Shown here piece after piece: positions 7,936 through 16,537 of a DNA stretch of 64,000 bases. Position 1 is the stretch's first letter, and each line of letters opens with the position of its first letter. Both the position numbers and the translations under genes were made by a program. Under the pieces are notes generated by a model. The model was not told the origin of the DNA, did not search any database, and worked only from the letters and a program-made list of their open reading frames with translations. The stretch covers positions 92,273 to 156,272 of the forward strand of contig SACF01000004.1 in assembly GCA_009928665.1 (NCBI GenBank), given 5' to 3'. The stretch comes from Alphaproteobacteria bacterium. GTDB lineage: Bacteria; Bacteroidota; Bacteroidia; Bacteroidales; FEN-979.

Positions 7936-8478
7936 ATGGATCAGCCAGACCAGAAACATATTACCATACTTTCATTCGGGTATTTCGACAAAGATTTTCT
8001 GGATAAACTGGCACATCCTGTCAGGTTTGAGTTGAAAACCGATGTTAGTATCAGGGAGGCCCATTTGGATCTGAGCGAATATTTTGATCCTTCGAGGAGG
8101 CAGTACAATGGCAACCGGTTATTGAAAACAGTCGATGAGATGGCCCCACCCGATTCGCTGAAGACCATCGGGCTTTTTCAGGTCGATCTTTTCATCCCGA
8201 TCCTTACTTACATTTTCGGGCAGGCTTACCTGAACGGCCGGTCGGGAATCGTCTCGCTATACCGGTTGCTTAATGAGCGTTACGGGATGGCGCATGATGA
8301 GAACCTTTTATTCGAACGGACCATCAAGGAAGTCATCCATGAACTTGGTCACACCTTCGGATTGATCCATTGTCATGATCCTTCCTGTGTGATGCGTTCG
8401 GGCACCTATGTAGAAGACATTGACCAGAAAAATGCGCATCTTTGCAGCGTATGCCGAGAGAAAGCCGGTTTTAAATAA
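7936..8478 (+). CDS. amzA: Archaemetzincin-like zinc protease
   Basis: 180 residues, about the usual size of the family. The signature HELGHTFGLIHC (HExxHxxGxxHC, with three zinc-binding His and the catalytic Glu) is followed by HDPSCVM with the conserved Met, and by LCSVC near the C-terminus. Together these give the HExxHxxGxxHCxxxxCxM...CxxC pattern of archaemetzincins, which bind a second structural zinc through the four Cys. No signal peptide is present, so the protein is cytosolic. The gene follows the NtrC-type regulator by 55 bases in the same direction and may be co-transcribed. The physiological substrate of the family is not established. Confidence 0.9.
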   Translation: MDQPDQKHITILSFGYFDKDFLDKLAHPVRFELKTDVSIREAHLDLSEYFDPSRRQYNGNRLLKTVDEMAPPDSLKTIGLFQVDLFIPILTYIFGQAYLNGRSGIVSLYRLLNERYGMAHDENLLFERTIKEVIHELGHTFGLIHCHDPSCVMRSGTYVEDIDQKNAHLCSVCREKAGFK

Positions 8479-8653
8479 ATCCGGGGCCGATCTTCCCAAA
8501 AATACGTCACCCTTGTAACCTTTCATTATTTTTACAGTCCTTTTAACTAAACGATCCAAACATGAAATATCCATTAGGAACCAGGTTCGTGCAAAACACG
8601 CATGATAATTATGGATATTCAATGTGACCAATGAAATATAAACTTATTAACAC

Positions 8654-11600
8654 ATGAAACATTTACTTGCCCTTACGCTGCTGTTCGTGGCGGCACTGCA
8701 ATCAATCGCCCAGGAAACCCCCCTCTGGCTGCGATATCCATCCATTTCGCCTGATGGAAAGACCATTCTCTTCTGTTATAAAGGCGATATCTGGTCGGTC
8801 CCCTCATCCGGGGGAACGGCTATTCCCATGACGCTGACCGATTCGTACGAGTACCTGCCGGTTTGGAGCCACGACGGGAAAGCAATTGCTTTCGCTTCGG
8901 ACCGTACCGGTAATTTCGATGTATTCGTTATGTCGGCCCGGGGTGGCGAGGCAAAGCGGCTCACTTTTAATTCGAACCGGGAGCTACCCTGGAATTTCAC
9001 TGCCGACAACAAGGAGGTAATCTTTTCGGCCTACCGACAGGATGTGGTCACCAATGCCCAATTTCCGATGTCGCTGATGAGTGAACTGTACACGGCGCCG
9101 GTTGGCGGAGGTAAAATATCACAATTACTTCCGAGCCCGGCGCTGAATGTCTCCCCCACTTCGACCGGCGACAAAATCCTTTACGAGGACATTAAAGGTT
9201 ACGAGGATGAGTGGCGTAAGCATCATACCTCTGCCATTGCCCGCGACATTTGGATGTATGACTTCAATACGCAAAAACACACCAAACTAACCGGTTTCAG
9301 TGGCGAGGACCGTGATCCGGTGTTTGATTCCAATGATCGTGATTTTTATTACCTGAGCGAACGGAACGGGTCATTCAATGTTTTTAAAAGCTCTTTGGAC
9401 GATCCCTCCAAGTCGACGGCTTTAACGCAGTTTGAAAAGCATCCCGTCAGGTTTCTGAGCCGGAGCAACAACAACCTGCTCTGCTTCGGTTATGATGGCG
9501 AAATCTACACCATAGTTCCGGGTGGGGCGCCGAAAAAAATCCAGATATCAGTCTTTGCCGACGGCCGTTCCGGGCAGGATCGCATTGTTCCGGTCAATGA
9601 AAAGTTCACCGAAACACGCTTATCTTCCAACGGGAAAGAATATGCCTATGTTTTCAGGGGTGAAATCTTTGTGAGCAGCGTGGATGGCGGATTCACCAAG
9701 CGGATCACCAATACGCCTTACCAGGAGCGCAGTGTGAGTTTCAGTCCCGACGGCCGTTCGCTGCTTTATGCTGCCGAGGTGAACAACAGCTGGAATATAT
9801 ACACCGTCTCCATCATCCGGAAGGAAGAGCCCTATTTTTATGCCAGTACCGTGTTGAAAACCGAACCCGTAATCGCCACCGAAGCCGAGGAGTTCCAGCC
9901 GGAGTATGCGCCCGACGGGAAGGAAGTGGCCTATCTGGAGAACAGGGTGGTGCTAAAGGTCATCAACCTGGAGAGCCGGAAGACCCGAACGATTATGCCC
10001 GCCCGGGTTAACTACTCCTATTCCGATGGTGATCAATATTATCAATGGTCGCCCGACGGAAAATGGTTCCTGGTGAACTTCGCCTTTCCCGACCGCATTT
10101 TTAGTCCCGAAGTGGGTCTTGTCTCATCGGATGGCACCGGTCAGATCATCAACCTCACCCTGAGCGGGTACGACGATTTTGGAGGGAAATGGTCATCCAA
10201 TGCGAAATCGATGATCTGGGGCTGCAACCGGAACGGCGATCACGCCCAGGGCGGTTATATTCCGACGGCTGATGTATATGAAATGTTTTTCAGTAAAGAG
10301 GCTTACGACCGGTTCATGCTTACCAAGGAGGAACTTGCTCTTGTGAAAGATCAGGAAGAACAGGCAAAGAAAGAGAAAGAGAAGGAGGAAAAGAAGGGAA
10401 AACCAGAGAAGGAGGGAAAGAAGGGAGATAAAGCGGATGAGACTGCCGGTGAAAAGGGAGGGTCGGTCACGGATAAAAAGGATTCGCTGAAGGTTAAAAT
10501 TGATTGGGAAAACCTGACCGATCGCAAGGTTAAGCTTACCACGCATACTTCGAAGGTGCGGGATTGGCTGCTTTCGAAAGATGGTGAAAAGCTTTTTTAC
10601 CTTACCAGTTTTGAAAAGGACAACGATCTGTGGGTTACAGAGTTGCGGACAAAAGAGACAAAAATGCTGGCCAAACTGGGGGTAAAAAGTCCTTCGATGG
10701 AGCTGTCGTCGGATGGCAAATTCATCCTGGTTCTGGCCGATGGCAAACCCATGAAAGTAGAGGTTGAAGGTGGCAAGTCGGAGCCCCTGAAGACCTCGGG
10801 TGAGATGATGTTAAAACCGGCCGGGGAGCGGGATTACATATTCGACCATGCCTGGAGGCAGTTCAAGGAAAAATTTTATGTGGAGGACCTGCACGGCGTC
10901 GATTGGGATTTTTATAAGCAGGCTTATAAAAAATTCCTTCCCTTCATCAATAACAATTATGATTTTGCCGAGATGCTCAGCGAAATGCTGGGTGAGATGA
11001 ATGCTTCGCATACCGGCTGCGGTTACCGGGCCGGGAGAGCCAATGCAGATCAGACTGCTGACCTGGGTTTGTTTTTCGACTATAAATTCAAAGGGTCCGG
11101 GCTGAAGATTGCGGGCATTGTTGAGGGAGGACCACTTGACAAGGCTTCCTCACGTGTAAATACGGGTTGTATCCTCGAAAAGATCGATGGGGAGGCAATA
11201 TCTGACACCATTGATTTTTATTCCTTACTGAACCGGAAAACCGGAAAGATCACCTTGCTTACCATTTCCAATCCCGTCACCGGGGAGCTTTGGGATGAAA
11301 GTGTGAAGCCTGTTTCAGGAGGATCTGCCAGTGAATTGCTTTACCGCCGGTGGGTGAAGAACCGCCGGAATGAGGTGGAACGGTTGTCGGGCGGAACCAT
11401 CGGGTACATTCATGTACGGTCGATGGACGATGCGAGCATGCGAACCGTTTTCGAAGAGGCGTTGGGGCGGAACTTTGAAAAGAAGGCCCTGATCATTGAC
11501 ACCCGGTTCAACGGCGGCGGCAACATCCACGAACAGCTTTCCGATTTCCTGAGCGGGAAAAAGTACATCGACATTGTTCCGCACGGTCAGTACATCGGTT

Positions 11601-11938
11601 CCGAGCCTTACGACAAGTGGGTGAAACCCTCCATCGTACTGATCGGAGAAAGTAATTACTCCGACGCACACCTGTTTCCCGTTGCCTATAAGCTCAAAAA
11701 CACCGGAAAAACGCTTGGAATGCCGGTCCCCGGAACAGGTACCTTTGTCTGGTGGGAATCCCAGATCGATCCGACCCTGGTTTTCGGTATACCGATGGGA
11801 GGCTGGCGTACCCCCGACGGAAAATTCTGCGAGAACAACCAGATGGAGCCCGACATCCGGGTTGCCAACGATCCCGGTATTATGGCTTCAGGCAGGGATC
11901 AACAGATCGAGGAGGCGGTAAAGGAGTTGATGAAGTGA
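8654..11938 (+). CDS. Tricorn-like S41 family protease
   Basis: 1094 residues with a signal peptide (1-19, ending SIAQ), so it is exported. The order is: a WD40/TolB-like propeller region (about 25-540, repeated SPDGKTILF-like and SHDGKAIAFASDR motifs), a Lys/Glu-rich linker (about 562-612), a second set of propeller strands (about 625-700), a tricorn C1 helical domain (FDHAWRQFKEKFYVEDLHGVDW), a PDZ-like region (about 800-870), and the S41 core with DTRFNGGG and the likely catalytic Ser in GESNYSDAH. The GGWRTPDG and ENNQMEPD segments are typical of tricorn C2 domains. These enzymes degrade peptides; in Bacteroidota they are periplasmic or surface proteins. The length fits the family. No operon partner is evident. 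Confidence 0.92.
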   Translation: MKHLLALTLLFVAALQSIAQETPLWLRYPSISPDGKTILFCYKGDIWSVPSSGGTAIPMTLTDSYEYLPVWSHDGKAIAFASDRTGNFDVFVMSARGGEAKRLTFNSNRELPWNFTADNKEVIFSAYRQDVVTNAQFPMSLMSELYTAPVGGGKISQLLPSPALNVSPTSTGDKILYEDIKGYEDEWRKHHTSAIARDIWMYDFNTQKHTKLTGFSGEDRDPVFDSNDRDFYYLSERNGSFNVFKSSLDDPSKSTALTQFEKHPVRFLSRSNNNLLCFGYDGEIYTIVPGGAPKKIQISVFADGRSGQDRIVPVNEKFTETRLSSNGKEYAYVFRGEIFVSSVDGGFTKRITNTPYQERSVSFSPDGRSLLYAAEVNNSWNIYTVSIIRKEEPYFYASTVLKTEPVIATEAEEFQPEYAPDGKEVAYLENRVVLKVINLESRKTRTIMPARVNYSYSDGDQYYQWSPDGKWFLVNFAFPDRIFSPEVGLVSSDGTGQIINLTLSGYDDFGGKWSSNAKSMIWGCNRNGDHAQGGYIPTADVYEMFFSKEAYDRFMLTKEELALVKDQEEQAKKEKEKEEKKGKPEKEGKKGDKADETAGEKGGSVTDKKDSLKVKIDWENLTDRKVKLTTHTSKVRDWLLSKDGEKLFYLTSFEKDNDLWVTELRTKETKMLAKLGVKSPSMELSSDGKFILVLADGKPMKVEVEGGKSEPLKTSGEMMLKPAGERDYIFDHAWRQFKEKFYVEDLHGVDWDFYKQAYKKFLPFINNNYDFAEMLSEMLGEMNASHTGCGYRAGRANADQTADLGLFFDYKFKGSGLKIAGIVEGGPLDKASSRVNTGCILEKIDGEAISDTIDFYSLLNRKTGKITLLTISNPVTGELWDESVKPVSGGSASELLYRRWVKNRRNEVERLSGGTIGYIHVRSMDDASMRTVFEEALGRNFEKKALIIDTRFNGGGNIHEQLSDFLSGKKYIDIVPHGQYIGSEPYDKWVKPSIVLIGESNYSDAHLFPVAYKLKNTGKTLGMPVPGTGTFVWWESQIDPTLVFGIPMGGWRTPDGKFCENNQMEPDIRVANDPGIMASGRDQQIEEAVKELMK

Positions 11939-12031
11939 TCGATCAAGGCAGCATAATTCTCGAACAGGATAAGGAATTTTTTCGAAAGATTCGGATCAGA
12001 TAGGTTGGTTTAGTTCTATCAGTTGACCCTC

Positions 12032-12673
12032 TTATTTGACACCGGGGATCAGCTTGGCCGAAATGATGTAGTCCAGTTCCGGGAAGTGTTTTCGAACATA
12101 GGCGTTGCCCTGCTGCATGATCGAATCCTGGTGGTTAGCCGGCTCGAAACCATAGGTTCCATAGAAGGAATCGACCACTTCAAATCCCTCCACAATCCTG
12201 GCTACCGGCGGAAATCCTTTCAGTCCGTTGTAGGTAACCGTATCGAGTTTGAAGTTGTCTTTTTTATTGATGAACAATTGACTGGTGCGTGAATTGGCTC
12301 CGTCGCGGGCATACGAAAGGGTTCCCTTCAGGTTGTGCTCAATAACCGGTTCATCCGGGATGGGACGCTTATCCCAGAACCTGTTAACCTCCGGAAGATC
12401 GGAGATGCCGAACTGAACCACATAGGTGGACTGGACCCTGAAAAGGCTGTTGTTGTCGTAGAAACCTGATTGAATGAGCTGATAAAGCCGGTCGACCCCT
12501 TCGGGCGACCAGGAGCGGAATGCTTCGATGGTAAAGGAACCTTTGGTGGTGGTGAACTTTGCCATAAAGGTTGAAGACGCTTTGACCTTCAGGATTGCAC
12601 TGTCGGGCACTTTCTGTGCTGTGAGCGCAACCGGGATGAGGAACATCATCCACAGATACAGATTACGTTTCAT
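12032..12673 (-). CDS. Secreted cyclophilin-type peptidyl-prolyl isomerase
   Basis: 213 residues with a signal peptide (1-19, ending ALTAQ). The cyclophilin fold is clear: TTKGSFTIEAFRSWSPEGVDR, then a NSLFRVQSTYVVQFG segment holding the catalytic-site Arg and the Gln-Phe/Gly core, then a SRTSQLFINKKDN motif equivalent to the substrate-binding Gln-Phe-Phe-Ile strand, and a VARIVEGFEVVDSFYG end. It catalyses proline cis-trans isomerisation and probably assists folding of periplasmic or outer-membrane proteins. The gene converges with the tricorn-like protease and shares no tight operon with the C10 protease 75 bases away. Confidence 0.9.
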   Translation of the reverse strand: MKRNLYLWMMFLIPVALTAQKVPDSAILKVKASSTFMAKFTTTKGSFTIEAFRSWSPEGVDRLYQLIQSGFYDNNSLFRVQSTYVVQFGISDLPEVNRFWDKRPIPDEPVIEHNLKGTLSYARDGANSRTSQLFINKKDNFKLDTVTYNGLKGFPPVARIVEGFEVVDSFYGTYGFEPANHQDSIMQQGNAYVRKHFPELDYIISAKLIPGVK

Positions 12674-12748
12674 AAAGGTTGACTGGTCAGGATTTCTTCC
12701 CTGACAAATATTGAAAATCGTAAGATGCGGTAATACAAGTCTGACGGA

Positions 12749-14182
12749 TCAATTCCTTATGAGTTTACCCGACATGCTATTCCCGGATTCCTTCTCGATC
12801 CGATAAAGGTACATTCCGGGAGTCAGGTCATTGGTGGTCACTGTTTGCCAACCTCCGGTCACAACTTGCCGGAGTACTTCCTTTCCGGAACTGTTGTAAA
12901 GGATAAGGGTTGCTGGTCCGGCGAGTCCGGGCAGGGTCAGTTGATCCGTGAACGGATTCGGGAATGGTCTGATCGTCCTTGCGGGTTCTCTGTTGACTGT
13001 TATTCCTGTATAGAGTGATGATTTGATATCGATCACGGCGCTTTCGATGATGGTCAGGTTATACGGAATGCTCTCAGGCGGGAGGGTATACCATCCGTTG
13101 GCCGATCCGCCCCATCCGAAATTGAAATGATAGTATTCATCGGTGTTATAGCCATCGACCACTACGTTGTGGCCTCCTGACCCGGTTGATACCAGCAATC
13201 CGAGTTGGACGGGCAGGGCAAGTTTTACATTTTCGGCAATGAGGGTATTCAGGGTAGTATCGTCGGGATAGACAATCCGTGATTCTTCAAATCCGAACCG
13301 TTGCCAAGCCATCAGGGCCTGTTCGAGTCCGAAAGTTCCCGAGACCGAGGCGGTGTAAACCTGGTGTGCCGCGACTCCACAGGCAAAACAGATGGCTGCT
13401 TTCATGGATTTTGTAAGAGCGCCTCCGAATGCGTAAGTCGATTCGAGGGTGTCGAGGTGCAGGTTCAGGGTGTCGAAGCAGGGGAATCCCCGGGACAGGT
13501 AATCGTTGTCGATCCAATATTGGTTGCCCGATCCATAGTTGTGGTAATAATCATCACTGTCGGAAAACCGGGTCTGGTTGATCTCTCTATGGTGATTTAC
13601 GATCTGAGCCATTGCGATGGCCGGGCAGCCTGCCACGCTGTGTGATCCGGCATTCAGATCAATCGGGCACATGTTGTTGTACGGGGCGTTCTGGGTCCAG
13701 TTGGTTTCGAGCCATCCGCCGGTGGTTGTTGTACCTTCGGGAGGCCATTGTTCAAAGCCGGGCGATTTCAGCCCACCTGCCAGAAATGCCTGCCATTTCC
13801 CAGCGATGACGGCTCTTTCATCCGCAGATTGCCTCCACGATTGATCCAGGCGGACCTGTAGATCTCGGGTTATGATCTGTTTGATCCGGCCCGCTTCCTC
13901 CTGGGGCAGATCAAACCGGTCGAGCGACGACCAGGCATAGACCGGGGCAATCCGATCGGAATTTGCGATGATGACAAATCCGGTCGGTTCGAAGTGGAAG
14001 AGTGTAGCCAGGGCGGCGCCTGTTGCATCGGTCAGCTTTTCCTGGCGGATCAGGTGGTAATCGGGATGTTCTGTTGTGATAAAAGCAGTAGCTGCTCCAG
14101 GTAACAAGGATTCATGCAACGATTGGCTGCCGGCGGGGAATCCGCATTGGAGCAGGAACAAAAAAAGGAATATTTTTCGCAT
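12749..14182 (-). CDS. C10 family (streptopain-like) cysteine protease with T9SS domain
   Basis: 477 residues from the ATG at 14182. The frame is open to 14260, but the internal start gives a proper signal peptide (MRKIFLFLFLLQCGFPAGSQ) and is preferred. Catalytic Cys186 lies in VAGCPAIAMAQIVNHH, and His338 in GSGGHNVVVDGY, followed by YYHFNFGWGG, the C10 active-site pattern of streptopain and interpain. Residues 25-130 are the propeptide region typical of the family. The C-terminus is a T9SS type A sorting domain (RPFPNPFTDQLTL, LYNSSGKEVL, LTPGMYLYRIE). The enzyme is therefore a secreted or surface protease that is probably activated by loss of the propeptide. The usual residue after the catalytic Cys is Val; here it is Pro. 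Confidence 0.92.
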   Translation of the reverse strand: MRKIFLFLFLLQCGFPAGSQSLHESLLPGAATAFITTEHPDYHLIRQEKLTDATGAALATLFHFEPTGFVIIANSDRIAPVYAWSSLDRFDLPQEEAGRIKQIITRDLQVRLDQSWRQSADERAVIAGKWQAFLAGGLKSPGFEQWPPEGTTTTGGWLETNWTQNAPYNNMCPIDLNAGSHSVAGCPAIAMAQIVNHHREINQTRFSDSDDYYHNYGSGNQYWIDNDYLSRGFPCFDTLNLHLDTLESTYAFGGALTKSMKAAICFACGVAAHQVYTASVSGTFGLEQALMAWQRFGFEESRIVYPDDTTLNTLIAENVKLALPVQLGLLVSTGSGGHNVVVDGYNTDEYYHFNFGWGGSANGWYTLPPESIPYNLTIIESAVIDIKSSLYTGITVNREPARTIRPFPNPFTDQLTLPGLAGPATLILYNSSGKEVLRQVVTGGWQTVTTNDLTPGMYLYRIEKESGNSMSGKLIRN

Positions 14183-14477
14183 GGTGTGTGAATATGTTGG
14201 TTTGTGACCGGTTACTCTTATTTCCCTGCCCGAAACCGGAATTTCCGGAAGGGTATGCAACCATACTGTAAAGATGAAAACAAATTAAATATGATGAATA
14301 TTTTTTCGATTATCTGAAACAATAAACCGATGAAAGTCATGATTTTTCAGATGTAATGGATCTAGGGTATCTGCTTCATGGCGACTTTTATGCAGCCGGC
14401 ACGGTTGGAGGAATGTTTGCAGGCAGGTTTCAGGTCGTGTCACAATCCTCCGAAATCAGGCTATCATAAAAAGATTC

Positions 14478-16055
14478 CTAAAAATCCCGGCCTGGGGTCA
14501 TTGATTCGACCACCCGTAGCAGTTGGTCTTTGCTATATGGTTTTGCCAGATAATGTGAGCACCCGTGTGCAAGGAGCCTGGAGCGGTCTCCGTACTGGGT
14601 ATAACCGGTAATGGCAAGTACCGGGATCGATTCATAGCCCTGGATCCGGCGGATGAGTTTCACGGCCTCTATTCCGCTCATTGCCAATCCCAGGTTGATA
14701 TCCATCATGATCATATCGAAACGGGTTGATTCACACAGCGACAGGGCTTCCTGGCCGGAGGAAGCAATGGTAACCTGGTACCTGGCGCGGAGGAAAAGCC
14801 GGACCAGTTCGGCATTGGTCTCGTTGTCCTCTACCACAAGAACATGCAGCATCGGTTGACTTTTTTCCGTAACCGGGATCTCTTTTCCCCTGGTACGGGA
14901 AGCGGATCTGACCTCCGGGACGGGGATCCTGGTATGAACCGGAAATTCCAGTGAAAATGAAGAGCCTTTGTCCGGTGTACTTTCCACATACACATTCCCG
15001 CCAATCAGTTGCATGATTTTTCGCGCGATGGTCAATCCGAGTCCGATCCCTTCATAATGTCTTGAAAATCCCTCGCTTACCTGCTTAAATGCATCAAATA
15101 TAACGCCCAGGTTGGTACTGTTGATCCCGATCCCGGTATCCGACACGGTAATTCTCAGCAAATCTGAGCCATTGACTTTTTTGACAACTGAAGTGATGGT
15201 GATGCCGCCCTGATGGGTATATTTGATCGCATTGTCGAGAATGGCTGCGAAAGCGCGGGCTATGAGTTCTTCATCTGACTCCACGATCACGCCGGGTTCA
15301 TCGGACGGGATCCGGCAGTACAGTTTTTTATAGGTCAGGAATTCCTGATGTTTCATGACCACCTGTGAGATCATCTGGTTCAGATGAAACTCTTTTAAAG
15401 TGGGTTTAATTCCTGATTCCAGTTGGGAAAGCCATACGATCGAGTCGAGGGTTTTCATGAGCCTCATTCCGCTTTTGTGTATCCGGAGGGCGCTTTGCCG
15501 GATGTCGGGGTCATCGGTTGAGTTTTGGATGACCTGGGCGAAGCCCAGGATTCCGGTGAGCGGTGTTCGGAATTCATGGCTCATGTTGGAGAGCAGACTT
15601 GTTTTCAGATGGTCGGATTGTTCAGCTTTTTCCTTGGCCTGCTTTAGTTCCTCGAGCGTTTGCCTCCGGTGCAGGCGTATCGCGGCTTCCCGGAGTTCCC
15701 GGGTCACAGCCGGACCGATTCGCACAATATGATCCTTCATGATGTAATCGTGAGCGCCCGATTTCATCATGCTCACTGCCACCTCCTCCCCGATGGTGCC
15801 GGAGACCAGGATAAAGGGGATGTCGAGACCGGAGGCTTTATAAATTTCAAGGGCATGTTCACCGCTGAATTTAGGCAATCTGAAATCACAAATAATCAGG
15901 TCGTATTCCCGCGTTTTTAAAAATTCTGACATTTCAGCAGCAGTTTCCACCCGGTCGGATTGGATATCGAACCCCTCTTTCTCAAGATGGTGTAACAGCA
16001 GGATAGCGTCATCGTCATGATCTTCGATGAGCAGCAGGCGTAGCTTTTCCTTCAT
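14478..16055 (-). CDS. Hybrid REC-HK-REC histidine kinase
   Basis: 525 residues, cytosolic, with no membrane segment. First receiver (about 5-125) with Asp57 in LIICDFRLPK. A short coiled coil leads to HisKA with His160 in LLSNMSHEFRTPLTG and HATPase_c (about 270-385; DTGIGINSTN, GIGLGLTIARKI). A second receiver (about 402-520) has Asp452 in MIMMDINLG; the loop after it reads LAMSGIE, without the usual MP-x-MDG. The start overlaps the preceding regulator by four bases (ATGA), so translation is coupled. It is the last gene of a three-gene set with a Cache-PAS kinase and an Rcp1-like regulator. The likely role is a phosphorelay intermediate. Its domain layout and second-receiver loop match the kinase at 36401. 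Confidence 0.93.
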   Translation of the reverse strand: MKEKLRLLLIEDHDDDAILLLHHLEKEGFDIQSDRVETAAEMSEFLKTREYDLIICDFRLPKFSGEHALEIYKASGLDIPFILVSGTIGEEVAVSMMKSGAHDYIMKDHIVRIGPAVTRELREAAIRLHRRQTLEELKQAKEKAEQSDHLKTSLLSNMSHEFRTPLTGILGFAQVIQNSTDDPDIRQSALRIHKSGMRLMKTLDSIVWLSQLESGIKPTLKEFHLNQMISQVVMKHQEFLTYKKLYCRIPSDEPGVIVESDEELIARAFAAILDNAIKYTHQGGITITSVVKKVNGSDLLRITVSDTGIGINSTNLGVIFDAFKQVSEGFSRHYEGIGLGLTIARKIMQLIGGNVYVESTPDKGSSFSLEFPVHTRIPVPEVRSASRTRGKEIPVTEKSQPMLHVLVVEDNETNAELVRLFLRARYQVTIASSGQEALSLCESTRFDMIMMDINLGLAMSGIEAVKLIRRIQGYESIPVLAITGYTQYGDRSRLLAHGCSHYLAKPYSKDQLLRVVESMTPGRDF

Positions 16056-16498
16056 GATTCAGGATTTGGTGGCAATTCATTCAGTAATAACCAATACATA
16101 CCCAGTTGCTGGACGGCCTGGGTGAATTTGTTAAAATCGACCGGTTTGCGGATATAGCTGTTTGCTCCGCTGAGGTAACAGTTGATGAGGTCCTGCTCCT
16201 CCAGGGAGGAGGTCAGGATGATGACCGGAGTGAGCTGTGTCGGTTGAAAATTCCGGATCTCCTTCAGCACCTCCAGCCCGTCGACTTTAGGCAATTTCAG
16301 ATCCAGGAGGATGATGGCAGGGAGTCTACGCTGGTCATTTTGACTAAATTCTCCTAAGCCTTTAATGTAATCGATGGCCTTTGCCCCGTCGCTTACCACA
16401 GTCATGGGGTTGGTCAGATTTGCCTTCTCGAATGCGCGCCGGGTCAATTCCACATCATCGGGATTGTCCTCCACCAGCAGGATTACCTTTCGATCCAT
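16052..16498 (-). CDS. Rcp1-like single-domain response regulator
   Basis: 148 residues, a lone receiver domain: VEDNPDD acidic pocket, phospho-acceptor Asp66 in IILLDLKLPKVDG, a switch Thr/Ser in ILTSS, and Lys in YIRKPVD. The extended loop (GLGEFSQNDQRRLPA) and the C-terminal GMYWLLLNE helix are typical of Rcp1-type regulators that serve phytochrome-like kinases. It has no output domain, so it probably passes phosphate on or acts through a partner. It starts 40 bases after the stop of the 837-residue kinase and overlaps the hybrid kinase by four bases. Confidence 0.94.
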   Translation of the reverse strand: MDRKVILLVEDNPDDVELTRRAFEKANLTNPMTVVSDGAKAIDYIKGLGEFSQNDQRRLPAIILLDLKLPKVDGLEVLKEIRNFQPTQLTPVIILTSSLEEQDLINCYLSGANSYIRKPVDFNKFTQAVQQLGMYWLLLNELPPNPES

Positions 16499-16537
16499 TT
16501 TTACTTTTTTTTGTTATGACATGTCTTTCTGAATTTT

